Position numbers and translations under genes: made by a program. Shown piece after piece: positions 50,999 to 59,712 of a stretch of DNA of 64,000 nucleotides. The notes below the pieces were generated by a model that worked only from the letters and a program-made list of their open reading frames with translations, did no database searches and was not told the DNA's origin. The DNA lies in the NCBI GenBank assembly GCA_023957975.1, contig JAMLGM010000008.1:62001-126000 (forward strand). The letters run 5' to 3'. How positions within the stretch are numbered: position 1 is the stretch's first letter; every line of letters begins with the position of its first letter. The DNA is from Microthrixaceae bacterium (lineage in GTDB: Bacteria; Actinomycetota; Acidimicrobiia; Acidimicrobiales; Microtrichaceae).

Positions 50999-51889
50999 AT
51001 GGATCAACAGGATGCGGGACGACTACAACCACTCTTTCGGGCGGTGCTCACCCCGGGATTCCGATTCCTCTGGCGGGTGCGCACCGAGGGGCTCGAGAAC
51101 ATCCCGGAACACGGACCGGCGATTCTCGCCCCGAACCACACCTCGGTGCTCGACAGCTTCTTCGTGCCGCTCGTGCTGAAGCGGCGCATGACCTATGTCG
51201 GCAAGGCGGAATACCTCGACGACTGGAAGACCAAGTGGCTCTTCCCGGCGATGGGGATGATCCCGATCGATCGTTCCGGCGGCGATGCCTCCAAGGGTGC
51301 GCTCGATGCCGCAGCCGGTGTGCTCGATCGCGGCGAACTGTTCGGCATCTACCCCGAGGGCACCCGCAGCCGCAGCGGCAAATTGCACAAGGGCCACACC
51401 GGAGTCGCCCGCCTGGCGTTGCGCTGCAAGGCGCCGATCATTCCGGTCGGCATCGTCGGAACCGTCGAGGTTCAGCCCCCGGACGCCAAGACCCCCAAGC
51501 CGTTTCGCGAAGTGACGATCCGGTTCGGCAAGCCGATCGACGTCACCCGGTACTGCGACCGGGCGAGTGACCGCATGGTGCTGCGCCAGATCACCGACGA
51601 GGTGATGTATTCCATCCGCGACATGTCGGGACAGGAGTACGTCGACACCTACGCCACCAAGCAAGCGGCCGGGGCGGCGAAGCCGGCGACCCCGACGCCT
51701 GCGACCACGCAACCGACCCCGATTATCGAGCTCGACCCGGTCATCGAGGTGAACGGCCCCGTCCTCGAACCCGCCGTCGGTAGCCAAGCCGCCATCGACG
51801 CCACGGGCAGCCGCTCGGGGGCCACGGCGCCGAAGTCGTCGGCCGAGGTGCTTCGCCAGAGCCGGCCACTCGTCGATCTGACGATCTGA
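50999..51889 (+). CDS. 1-acyl-glycerol-3-phosphate acyltransferase (PlsC family)
   Basis: 296 residues. APNHTSVLDSFF carries the catalytic H-x4-D, and FGIYPEGTRSRSGKLH the glycerol-phosphate site. GGGAGGGGTG precedes the ATG. The PlsC core ends near residue 220. A Pro/Thr/Ala-rich tail of about 75 residues follows and ends SRPLVDLTI; it is not part of the family domain. It makes phosphatidic acid at the membrane, upstream of the phosphatidylinositol genes further on. Confidence 0.88.
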   Translation: MDQQDAGRLQPLFRAVLTPGFRFLWRVRTEGLENIPEHGPAILAPNHTSVLDSFFVPLVLKRRMTYVGKAEYLDDWKTKWLFPAMGMIPIDRSGGDASKGALDAAAGVLDRGELFGIYPEGTRSRSGKLHKGHTGVARLALRCKAPIIPVGIVGTVEVQPPDAKTPKPFREVTIRFGKPIDVTRYCDRASDRMVLRQITDEVMYSIRDMSGQEYVDTYATKQAAGAAKPATPTPATTQPTPIIELDPVIEVNGPVLEPAVGSQAAIDATGSRSGATAPKSSAEVLRQSRPLVDLTI

Positions 51890-51954
51890 CGCCCACGGCC
51901 GCACCCGTCGGGAACCCCGGCCGTTACTCCACCGGGAGGGTGGTTGGCCGCCGG

Positions 51955-51960
51955 TAGGAT
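51955..51960 (+). promoter_or_regulatory. -10 element of a leaderless thrS promoter
   Basis: TAGGAT, 7 nt before ATG 51968, no Shine-Dalgarno. Identical hexamer and spacing occur before pdxS. Confidence 0.55.
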
Positions 51961-51967
51961 TGGCGCC

Positions 51968-53944
51968 ATGTCGAACATCACGATCACCCTGCCAGACGGA
52001 TCCGAGCGCGAACTCCCCGAGGGCGCCACCGGAACCACGCTGGCCGGAGAGATCGGTCCGGGCCTCGCCAAGGCGGCCCTCGTGGTCGAGGTCGACGGCA
52101 CCCCCGTCGACCTCGCGGCACCGTTGAGCGACGGGGTCGCGGTGCGGTTTCTCACCGATCGCGACCCCGACGTGCTCGAACACCTCCGCCACTCGACCGC
52201 GCATGTGTTGGCCCAGGCCGTGCTCGAGCTGTGGCCGGGTGCGACCTTCGCCGGTGGGCCGCCCATCGCAGACGGCTTCTACTACGACTTCGAGTTGCCG
52301 GACGGCGCAACCTTTTCCGACGCGGACCTCGATGCGATCGACGCGAAGATGCGCGAGATCATCGGTGCCGACCAACCGTTCGAACGCTTCGAGTTGCCGC
52401 TCGGCGAGGCGAAGAACCTCATGGCGGATCATCCCTACAAGCAGGCGTTCATGGATCTCGCCCAGTCGGGCGACGACTCCGATGGGGAGGTCGCCGGCGG
52501 TGAGACGATCAGCTTCTATCGCAACACGCCGGAATTCGTCGACATGTGCCGCGGCCCCCACGTGCCGTCGACGGGGCGGCTCGGCCACTTCAAGTTGATG
52601 CGGGTCGCCGGCGCCTATTTCCGCGGGTCGGAAAAGAACCCGATGCTGCAGCGCATCTACGGCACCGCGTGGGCGAACAAGAAGGAACTGGCCGCGCACC
52701 TGCATCGGCTCGAGGAGGCCGCCAAACGCGACCACCGCAAGCTCGGCGCCGAACTCGACCTGTTCAGCTTCCCCGAGGAGATCGGCTCGGGCCTCGCGGT
52801 GTTTCACCCCAAGGGCGGCATCATCCGCAAGCTGATGGAGGACTACAGCCGGGTCCGCCACGAGCAGGCCGGCTATGAGTTCGTGTACTCGCCACACATC
52901 ACCAAGGGCGAACTATTTGAGCAGTCCGGCCACCTCGAGTGGTACGCCGATGGCATGTACCCGCCGATGACGCTCGACGACGAGCACGGTCACGGCGCCG
53001 AGTACTACCTCAAGCCGATGAACTGCCCGTTTCACATCTTGATCTACCGGTCGAAGATGCGGTCCTACCGCGATCTGCCGCTTCGCATGTTCGAATTCGG
53101 CACGGTGTATCGCTACGAGAAGTCCGGCGTCGTTCACGGACTGACCCGGGCGAGAGGATTCGCACAGGACGACGCGCACATCTTCACCACGAAAGACAAG
53201 ATGGCCGCCGAGATCTCCTCGCTGCTCGACTTCGTGTTGGACCTGCTGCGCGATTACGGCCTCGACGACTTCTACCTCGAGTTGTCGACCAAGCCCGAGG
53301 AGAAGGCGATCGGGTCGGACGCCGAATGGGAGGAGGCCACCGAGGCGCTGCGGGTGGCGGCCGCGTCGAAGGACCTCGAACTCGTCCTCGACCCTGGAGG
53401 CGGCGCGTTCTACGCCCCGAAGATCTCGGTGCAGGCGCGCGATGCGATCGGCCGGTCCTGGCAGATGTCGACCATCCAGGTCGACTTGATGCTGCCGCAG
53501 CGTTTCGGCCTCGAATACGTGGGCGCCGACGGGAACCGCCACCGTCCGGTGATGATTCACCGGGCCCTGTTCGGCTCGGTCGAGCGGTTCTTCGCCGTGT
53601 TGTTGGAACACTACGCCGGGGCGTTTCCGACCTGGTTGGCCCCGGTGCAGGTACGCATTCTGCCCGTCGCGGATGCTCACACCGACTATGCGTTTGAGGT
53701 GGCGGGCCTGCTCGGCGAGTCCGGGATCCGCGTCGACGTCGTCGGTGCGGACGAGACCCTCGGAAACCGGATCCGCAAGGCCAAGGGTGAAAAGCTCCCG
53801 TACGTCCTCGTCGTCGGCGACGACGATGTCGCGGCCCGCACGGTCGGCGTGAACGCTCGTGGGCGCGACGTCGAACGCGACGTCGCGGTCGACGAGTTCG
53901 CCCGACGCGTGCTCGACGAGGTCGCCGAACGGCGCAACGCGTAG
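51968..53944 (+). CDS. thrS: Threonyl-tRNA synthetase
   Basis: 658 residues: N-terminal TGS domain (ITLPDGSERELPEG), editing domain with HSTAHVLAQAV and DMCRGPHVPSTG, class II core with FHPKGGIIRKLMEDYSR, MKPMNCPFHILIY, GLTRARGFAQDDAHIF and IHRALFGSVERF, and a C-terminal anticodon domain. Charges tRNA-Thr. It opens the block whose order matches M. tuberculosis Rv2614c onwards. Confidence 0.96.
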   Translation: MSNITITLPDGSERELPEGATGTTLAGEIGPGLAKAALVVEVDGTPVDLAAPLSDGVAVRFLTDRDPDVLEHLRHSTAHVLAQAVLELWPGATFAGGPPIADGFYYDFELPDGATFSDADLDAIDAKMREIIGADQPFERFELPLGEAKNLMADHPYKQAFMDLAQSGDDSDGEVAGGETISFYRNTPEFVDMCRGPHVPSTGRLGHFKLMRVAGAYFRGSEKNPMLQRIYGTAWANKKELAAHLHRLEEAAKRDHRKLGAELDLFSFPEEIGSGLAVFHPKGGIIRKLMEDYSRVRHEQAGYEFVYSPHITKGELFEQSGHLEWYADGMYPPMTLDDEHGHGAEYYLKPMNCPFHILIYRSKMRSYRDLPLRMFEFGTVYRYEKSGVVHGLTRARGFAQDDAHIFTTKDKMAAEISSLLDFVLDLLRDYGLDDFYLELSTKPEEKAIGSDAEWEEATEALRVAAASKDLELVLDPGGGAFYAPKISVQARDAIGRSWQMSTIQVDLMLPQRFGLEYVGADGNRHRPVMIHRALFGSVERFFAVLLEHYAGAFPTWLAPVQVRILPVADAHTDYAFEVAGLLGESGIRVDVVGADETLGNRIRKAKGEKLPYVLVVGDDDVAARTVGVNARGRDVERDVAVDEFARRVLDEVAERRNA

Positions 53945-53964
53945 GCCGCGCGGGATCTCACGAC

Positions 53965-54492
53965 ATGGCACTCGATCGACTCTGGGCGACGTGGCGTTCC
54001 AACTACGTCACCGGCATCGCCGACACCCGCTCCGAGGACCCCGCCGACGGGCGCACGCTGTTCGAACGGATCCTCGCAGCGCCGGGGTCGGATTCCGACA
54101 AGCACATCGTGGCGCGAGGCGAGCACTGCTTCGTGCTGCTCAACAAGTTCCCCTACACCTCCGGGCATCTGCTCGTTCTGCCCAATCGCGGTGAGCCACA
54201 CCTCGAGGGGCTGAGCGCGAGGGAGCACCTGGAGTTGTGGAATCTGGTGACCGCCTCGGTGCAGGCCATCAAGGCAGCCTTTCGCTGCGACGGGGTGAAC
54301 GTCGGGTTGAATCTCGGCGCCGCAGCCGGGGGGAGCCAGTCCGACCATTTGCACGTGCACTGCGTTCCACGCTGGACCGGTGATGCCAACTTCATGGGCG
54401 TGGCGGCGGAGACCCGCGTGCTACCGGTGTCGTTGGACGAGGCCTGCGACCGGTTGCGTGCCGCCTTCGTGTTGCCGAAGCGGGACGCGTAG
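53965..54492 (+). CDS. HIT-family Ap4A phosphorylase-like protein
   Basis: 175 residues. NKFPYTSGHLLVLP and the HIT triad SDHLHVHCVPRW are intact. Length and position after thrS match Rv2613c, an Ap4A phosphorylase of M. tuberculosis. It would degrade dinucleoside polyphosphates, by-products of aminoacyl-tRNA synthetases, which fits the neighbour. It starts 20 bp after thrS. Confidence 0.9.
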   Translation: MALDRLWATWRSNYVTGIADTRSEDPADGRTLFERILAAPGSDSDKHIVARGEHCFVLLNKFPYTSGHLLVLPNRGEPHLEGLSAREHLELWNLVTASVQAIKAAFRCDGVNVGLNLGAAAGGSQSDHLHVHCVPRWTGDANFMGVAAETRVLPVSLDEACDRLRAAFVLPKRDA

Positions 54493-54495
54493 GGT
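54490..54495 (+). promoter_or_regulatory. -10 element before the membrane-protein gene
   Basis: TAGGGT overlaps the HIT stop codon and lies 8 nt before GTG 54504; no ribosome site is seen. Confidence 0.4.
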
Positions 54496-54503
54496 GGACC
54501 CTC

Positions 54504-55142
54504 GTGTCGAACGAAACCCCCTCGAAGCACTCGACCGACGATGACGTGGTCGCGGCAGCAGCCGGGTCGCTCGTGGAGCCTGTGGAGGTCGGCGAACGGG
54601 TAGAGGCGGCCGAGTCGGCTGAGGCGCTCGCGCCCTGCCTCGACGAGCGCGACATCGTCGACGAATTGCCCGACGACCTCAACGCGGAGGACTTCGAAAG
54701 CGACTACACGCTGCCGAACAACAACCGGCGTCGGATCCCCGCCGCGATCTACGGGGCGATGGCGCTGGGGTGCCTCGCGCTGTGGGTGGCGTTCGCCGAT
54801 TCATCGCCCTACGTGAACGACGGGATGTTGTGGGTAGCGGTTGCGTTGGGTGTGTTCGCGATCTACGGGTTCGTCGCCGGGCGCACGTTGAACGTCGACG
54901 AAACCGAGGCGCTGATCACGGCGACGCGAACGGTCGGGTTTGCCGTGGGCCACGCCTCGGCGCAGATGGTGTGGCGAGGCTGGCTCAGTCGGCCGGTGTG
55001 GCGACTGCTCGTGTATTCGAGCGAGAACCCCCCGAAGAAGCGGGGCATCGTGATCGTCGATGCTGTGGACGGCGGGGTCGTCGAGTGGTTCGCCGAGGAC
55101 AATCCAGAAGACTGGGCTCAGCCCGGAGCCTCAGGTATTTGA
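54504..55142 (+). CDS. Two-helix membrane protein with acidic N-terminus, unknown function
   Basis: 212 residues. An acidic, probably disordered N-terminus (1-75, with DELPDDLNAEDFESD) is followed by two membrane helices, AAIYGAMALGCLALWVAF and MLWVAVALGVFAIYGFVAG. A soluble C-terminal domain with NPPKKRGIVIVDAVDGG follows. No family is recognised. The position between HIT and pgsA1 interrupts an otherwise conserved gene order, so a link to lipid synthesis is possible but unproven. Confidence 0.7.
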   Translation: MSNETPSKHSTDDDVVAAAAGSLVEPVEVGERVEAAESAEALAPCLDERDIVDELPDDLNAEDFESDYTLPNNNRRRIPAAIYGAMALGCLALWVAFADSSPYVNDGMLWVAVALGVFAIYGFVAGRTLNVDETEALITATRTVGFAVGHASAQMVWRGWLSRPVWRLLVYSSENPPKKRGIVIVDAVDGGVVEWFAEDNPEDWAQPGASGI

Positions 55143-55153
55143 CGATTTCCACC

Positions 55154-55203
55154 GATGTGAGTGTTCACATCGTTACGATTTCCCACAGCGGAACGCTATG
55201 CTG
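55154..55203 (+). promoter_or_regulatory. Inverted repeat and promoter upstream of pgsA
   Basis: CGATGTGA-GTGT-TCACATCG (55154-55173) is a perfect 8-bp inverted repeat, close to a Crp site (TGTGA-N6-TCACA) but with a 4-bp spacer. TTACGA (55174-55179) and TATGCT (55198-55203) with an 18-bp spacer follow as possible -35 and -10. A bound regulator would sit directly on the -35 side. Confidence 0.45.
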
Positions 55204-55246
55204 ACTATAGTTAGCGAGACGGTGAACTGCTGTTAAAGGAGAGAGC

Positions 55247-55963
55247 ATGCTCGACGGACGGTTCCGAGGCACGATCGAGACCTGGACGCGACCCATTGGA
55301 CGCAGCGTCAAGAACACCGGGATCACCGCAGACCAGGTCACCTTCGCCGGCCTCTTCATGTCGGTGGCGGCGGCGGTGACCATCGGCGCCGGTCACCTCG
55401 GCTGGGGCGTCGTGCTCCTCGCACTCACCGGAATCCCAGACACCCTCGACGGCGCCGTGGCGAAGGCCTCGGGCACGGCGAGCCAACGTGGGGCCTTCTT
55501 CGATTCGACGTGTGACCGCGTGACCGACGCGCTGCTGTTCGGCGGTGTCGCGTGGTACCTCATGGACAACCCCGCCTATCACCCACGGGCCGCCATGTTG
55601 GCCTTCGCTGCGCTCGGAAGCGCGATGTTGCCCTCGTACATCCGCGCCAAGGCCGACGCCCTCGGCCTCGACGCCAAGGGCGGACTCGTCGAACGCGCCG
55701 AACGTTTCATCCTGCTCGGCGTCGGGCTCGTGATCGAACCACTGTTGGTGCCCGTACTCGTTGCGCTGACCGTGTTGAACATGGCGACCGCGCTGCAGCG
55801 TTTCGTCAAGGTTTGGAAGGTCGCCGACAAGCCGCAGATCCAACCCCGCGCCACCCGCACGCGCCGCAAGGCCCGCGCCGCAGCGAAGACTCCGGCGTCG
55901 GTGCGCTGGGAGGCACGCCGTGCGGCCGCCCGCTCCCGCGCCGAGGCTCGACGCGGCAGCTGA
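55247..55963 (+). CDS. CDP-alcohol phosphatidyltransferase (PgsA1-type phosphatidylinositol-phosphate synthase)
   Basis: 238 residues with AAAGGAGAG before the ATG. The CDP-alcohol motif D-x2-D-G-x2-A-R-x8-G-x3-D-x3-D appears as DTLDGAVAKASGTASQRG then AFFDSTCDR; Lys stands where Arg is usual. Several membrane helices follow, then a basic C-terminal tail (about 195-238). By position next to patA and pimA it should make phosphatidylinositol phosphate, as Rv2612c does. Confidence 0.88.
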   Translation: MLDGRFRGTIETWTRPIGRSVKNTGITADQVTFAGLFMSVAAAVTIGAGHLGWGVVLLALTGIPDTLDGAVAKASGTASQRGAFFDSTCDRVTDALLFGGVAWYLMDNPAYHPRAAMLAFAALGSAMLPSYIRAKADALGLDAKGGLVERAERFILLGVGLVIEPLLVPVLVALTVLNMATALQRFVKVWKVADKPQIQPRATRTRRKARAAAKTPASVRWEARRAAARSRAEARRGS

Positions 55964-56026
55964 GTTCGCTCCGCCGGAGTCGAGGTAGTCAAACGGACCG
56001 GCAGGGTCGCACCTGTCGGTAGTCGA

Positions 56027-56032
56027 TAGCAT
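56027..56032 (+). promoter_or_regulatory. -10 element before the PatA-type gene
   Basis: TAGCAT, 6 nt before ATG 56039, with no Shine-Dalgarno. Confidence 0.4.
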
Positions 56033-56038
56033 CACGCC

Positions 56039-56974
56039 ATGCTTTCCCGATTGAAGGGCCCCGCTGCGTTTCGCGCGTACCAACTCGGCGAAGTCGTGTC
56101 GCGCAACGCGCCGCGGGCGCTGGTCGACCCGTCGCTTCAGTTGGCGGCACGGCTGGCGACGGTACGCGGTGGCGACAAACGCTGGGTGATCGAGCGCAAC
56201 CTGCGGCGCATCTATGGCCGCGACCTGACCCGCAACGAACTCAACACGCGGGTGCAGGCCACCTACGAGAGCTACGCGCGGTACTACTACGACTCGTTCC
56301 GGCTCCCCGCCATGGACCTCGGTCAGGTCGCCGAAGGTTTCACCGTCGAGGGGATCGAACATCTCGAGGCGGCGATGGACAACGACCCCGTCGGCCCGAT
56401 CCTCGCCCTGCCACACCTCGGCGGTTGGGAGTGGGCGGCGTTCTGGATCACCGGAATCCGCCAATGGAAACTCGCGGCGGTGGCCGAACGCCTCGAGCCC
56501 CCCGAGTTGTTCGAGTGGTTTCTCAAATTCCGCCAGTCGCTCGGCATGAACATCATCCCGCTCGGCCCCGACGCCGCCGACGAGGTGGTGGGCGCGATGT
56601 TGGACCGTCAGATCGTGTGTCTGTTGAGCGACCGCGACCTCACCGGAAGCGGCCCCGAGGTCGACTTCTTCGGGGAACGGACCTCGCTGCCCGCGGGACC
56701 GGCGGTGATGCACCTCAAGGGTGGGGCCACGGTGCTTCCGGTCGCCGTCTACTTCACCGAACAGGGGGTTCACGGCGTGGTCCGGCCCCCGGTCACGATC
56801 GAACGCGACCCCGACGCGGTCTCGATTCGCGGCGACGTGCAGCGGTTCATGCAGGTTCTCGCCGGCGAGCTCGAAACGCTGATCCGCCGCGCACCCGAGC
56901 AATGGCACCTTCTGCAGCCGAACTGGCCGAGCGATTTCGAACTCCTCGGCGCCCCGCGGCCGACGTTGAGCTGA
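56039..56974 (+). CDS. PIM acyltransferase (PatA-type, lauroyl-acyltransferase family)
   Basis: 311 residues. ALPHLGGWEWAA carries the H-x4-E catalytic pair. LLSDRDLTGSGPEVDFFGE and PEQWHLLQPNWPSD are typical of the mycobacterial phosphatidylinositol-mannoside acyltransferase Rv2611c. It transfers a fatty acid to the mannose of PIM at the inner face of the membrane. It is followed two bases later by pimA. Confidence 0.9.
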   Translation: MLSRLKGPAAFRAYQLGEVVSRNAPRALVDPSLQLAARLATVRGGDKRWVIERNLRRIYGRDLTRNELNTRVQATYESYARYYYDSFRLPAMDLGQVAEGFTVEGIEHLEAAMDNDPVGPILALPHLGGWEWAAFWITGIRQWKLAAVAERLEPPELFEWFLKFRQSLGMNIIPLGPDAADEVVGAMLDRQIVCLLSDRDLTGSGPEVDFFGERTSLPAGPAVMHLKGGATVLPVAVYFTEQGVHGVVRPPVTIERDPDAVSIRGDVQRFMQVLAGELETLIRRAPEQWHLLQPNWPSDFELLGAPRPTLS

Positions 56975-56976
56975 CC

Positions 56977-58098
56977 ATGTACATCGGAATGGTCTGTCCC
57001 TACAGCCTGAGCGTCCCCGGCGGCGTTCAGGGTCAGGTGTTCGGTTTGGCGCGGGCGCTGCGAAGCCGCGGTCACGTGGTGCAGATCATCGCGCCGGCCG
57101 ACGGGCCCACCACCGAGGGCGGGGTCATGGTCGTTGGGCAGTCGGTCATGAACGCCGCCAACGGCTCGGTTGCCCCCATCTCGCCGAACGCCCCGACTCA
57201 GATCCGCACGATGCGCATGCTGTGGGATGAGAACTTCGACGTGTTGCACCTGCACGAACCGCTCGTACCCGGACCGTCCGTGACCGCACTGTTGCTGAAG
57301 CCGGCCCCCGTGGTCGGCACCTTCCACGCCGCCGGAGACCAACCCGCGTACTCGTCGTTTTCCAGCCTCGCCCGGTGGGTCGGGGGTCGAATCGACGCCA
57401 AGGTGGCGGTGAGCGAGGAGGCCCGACGCCTCGCCGGCCAATCGATTCCGGAACCGTGGACCGTGTTGTTCAACGGGATCGAGATCGATCAGTTCGCCGG
57501 GGCCGACCCGTGGGACCGCCCCGACGAGGCGGGCGACGAAGGAAAGCCTGCGGTGTTCTTCCTCGGCCGTCACGAGGAACGCAAGGGCCTCGGGGTGCTG
57601 TTGGAGGCGTTGTCGGAGATGGACGACGACGTCGTGGTGTGGATCGCCGGGACGGGGCCCGAAACGCTTGCGCTCAAGGCGAAGTACCGCGACGACAAGC
57701 GGCTGCGGTGGCTTGGGCGAATCAGCAACGAGGAACGCAACCGTCGCCTCGCTGCGGCCGCGGCCTTCGTGGCCCCGTCGCTCGGTGGCGAGAGCTTCGG
57801 GGTGATTCTGCTGGAGGCGATGGCCGCCGGCGCTCCGGTGGTGTGCAGCGATATCACCGGATACGTGGGCGTTGCCGGCCCGCTCGACGGCGAGCCTGCT
57901 GCGGCGCGCATCACCCGGACCGGCGACAGTCGATCGCTCGCCGAGGGGCTCGCGGAGGTACTCCGCGACCGGTCGTTGGCCGAGGTGTTGCGCGAGCACG
58001 GGCGCCGGCGCGCCAACCGGTTTTCGATGGACCGCCTCGCCGAGGCCTACACCGTGTTGTACGAGGCGGTCATCGCCGAAGCGGCCATGCGGGCGTGA
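56977..58098 (+). CDS. pimA: Phosphatidylinositol mannosyltransferase (PimA-type GT4)
   Basis: 373 residues. IGMVCPYSLSVPGGVQGQV matches the PimA N-terminus. DVLHLHEP, AVSEEARR and FNGIEIDQF follow, and GGESFGVILLEAMAAG holds the E-x7-E nucleotide-sugar motif. It adds the first mannose from GDP-mannose to phosphatidylinositol. The gap to the acyltransferase stop is two bases, so expression is coupled. Confidence 0.92.
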   Translation: MYIGMVCPYSLSVPGGVQGQVFGLARALRSRGHVVQIIAPADGPTTEGGVMVVGQSVMNAANGSVAPISPNAPTQIRTMRMLWDENFDVLHLHEPLVPGPSVTALLLKPAPVVGTFHAAGDQPAYSSFSSLARWVGGRIDAKVAVSEEARRLAGQSIPEPWTVLFNGIEIDQFAGADPWDRPDEAGDEGKPAVFFLGRHEERKGLGVLLEALSEMDDDVVVWIAGTGPETLALKAKYRDDKRLRWLGRISNEERNRRLAAAAAFVAPSLGGESFGVILLEAMAAGAPVVCSDITGYVGVAGPLDGEPAAARITRTGDSRSLAEGLAEVLRDRSLAEVLREHGRRRANRFSMDRLAEAYTVLYEAVIAEAAMRA

Positions 58099-58211
58099 TC
58101 CGAGGCCGCCAGTGGGCCTTGTTCGGTCGCTGACGACGGCACCCCCTGGGGTGGGTCGGGTTGCCTATCATGGGGCGGCGCGGCAACGAGTCGCCGGTCG
58201 AGGAGCCGTCC

Positions 58212-58766
58212 ATGAAATGGGTTGTCATCGTTCTGATCATCCTCATCGTGTTGGTCGCGGTGTTGCTGATCGCCAATTACAACGGGCTGGTCGGGCTGCG
58301 AAACAAGATCGAGTCGGCGTACTCCCAGATCGACGTCCAACTGAATCGCCGGTACTCGTTGATCCCGAACCTGGTCGAGACGGTCAAGGGGTATGCGGCG
58401 CACGAGTCGGGGACGCTCGAAAAGGTGGTGCAGGCCAGAAACCTGGCGATGAACACCAACGGGATCGCGGACAAGGCCGAGGCCGAAAACGCCATCACCG
58501 GAGCGCTCAAGAGCGTGTTCGCGTTGAGTGAGGCGTACCCCGAGTTGAAGGCCAACACGAACTTTCAGCAGCTGCAGGCCGAGTTGAGTTCGACCGAGGA
58601 CCGCATCGCGTATGCCCGGCAGTACTACAACGACAACGTGCGGGCCTACAACACCAAGATCGAAGCCTTTCCCTCGAACCTGATCGCCAACGCCTTCAAG
58701 TTCACCCAACGCGAATACTTCCAAGCCCAAGGCGACGCTCGCGGCGACGTCTCCGTCTCGTTCTGA
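58212..58766 (+). CDS. lemA: LemA-family membrane protein
   Basis: 184 residues: N-terminal helix VVIVLIILIVLVAVLLIA, then the LemA core with NGLVGLRNKIESAYSQIDVQ, RRYSLIPNLVETVKGYA and a C-terminal FPSNLIANAFKFT. GAGGAG lies upstream of ATG 58212. LemA genes are commonly paired with an HtpX-type M48 protease; here the next gene, seven bases on, has that fold without the active site. Confidence 0.9.
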   Translation: MKWVVIVLIILIVLVAVLLIANYNGLVGLRNKIESAYSQIDVQLNRRYSLIPNLVETVKGYAAHESGTLEKVVQARNLAMNTNGIADKAEAENAITGALKSVFALSEAYPELKANTNFQQLQAELSSTEDRIAYARQYYNDNVRAYNTKIEAFPSNLIANAFKFTQREYFQAQGDARGDVSVSF

Positions 58767-58773
58767 AACGCTT

Positions 58774-59712
58774 ATGACACCGAACTCCACCAAATCGACC
58801 ACCGGAACCGCTGGGACCGCCGGGACCGCCGGAACGGATCGCGGCCAGCACCGATCATTGCTCGAACGCAGCGACCTCAATTCCAAGGCCATCGCGATGA
58901 TCGCCCGACCGCATGCGATCGTGGCCGGTGTGGCGTCGTTCGTGGTGTCGGCGGTGGTGATCGGGTTCTTGATCTCGTGGCCCGTCGGGGTGATCGTCGG
59001 GCTGTTGATCGGCGGTGTCGCCGCCTGGGCGACCCTGAAGAAGGTGCCTGAGGGAGCGAAGGCAAAGGTGGACGCGGTCGTCGACTCCAGGCCGGCGACA
59101 GAGGACGACTATCCGCGTTACTACAACCTGATCGACGGGTTGACCCTCAACGTCGGCGCGCAACGCCCGGAGTTGCGAGTGGTCGACTCCAGCGGGTTGA
59201 ACCTTGCGGTCTATGGGCCCGCCGATGCCGGTGTGGTCGTCGCTACGACAGGGTTACTCGAGCAACTCGAACGCATCGAGCTCGAGGGCGTGTTCGCGGC
59301 CGCGCTGGTGCGGCTGCGGGCCAACGATGCCGAACTGGCGATGCAACTCGCCGCCAACCGGTCATTCGGGCTGTTGGGCCTCGGCGTCGACGCGGCCGAA
59401 CTGCCCGGCAAGACACGCGCCGCGGAGTCGTTGGTGCGGGTGCTGACCGAGGCATTTGGAACCCAACGCGAGTTCCTCGGAGACCTTGGCGCGGTCGACA
59501 TCACGCGGTATCCCCCGGGCCTCGGCGCCGCGTTCGACAAGATGATCGAGCTGGGCACCCACGTTGCGAGCGCAACGTTGGGCACCGCGCACCTGTGGCT
59601 GGTCGATCCGCTGACCCCGATCGCCGGCGAACACAACGCCTACGAGGTCGTTCGGCTCCTGCGAACCCCGACCCCGATCGATCAGCGCTCGATGCTCATG
59701 GCAGAACTGTGA
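58774..59712 (+). CDS. HtpX/M48-like pseudoprotease (zinc site lost)
   Basis: 312 residues. A GTAGTAG repeat lead is followed by two membrane segments (about 50-68 and 70-86). The HtpX-like stretch RYYNLIDGLTLNVGAQRPEL, VATTGLLEQLERIELEGV comes next. Where M48 enzymes have A-H-E-L-x-H, this protein reads AAALVR (175-180): both His and the Glu are gone (Ala176, Ala177, Arg180). It cannot bind catalytic zinc in the usual way. It follows lemA by seven bases and overlaps the DUF3048 gene, so a structural or regulatory role in the envelope is likely (inference). Confidence 0.82.
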   Translation: MTPNSTKSTTGTAGTAGTAGTDRGQHRSLLERSDLNSKAIAMIARPHAIVAGVASFVVSAVVIGFLISWPVGVIVGLLIGGVAAWATLKKVPEGAKAKVDAVVDSRPATEDDYPRYYNLIDGLTLNVGAQRPELRVVDSSGLNLAVYGPADAGVVVATTGLLEQLERIELEGVFAAALVRLRANDAELAMQLAANRSFGLLGLGVDAAELPGKTRAAESLVRVLTEAFGTQREFLGDLGAVDITRYPPGLGAAFDKMIELGTHVASATLGTAHLWLVDPLTPIAGEHNAYEVVRLLRTPTPIDQRSMLMAEL

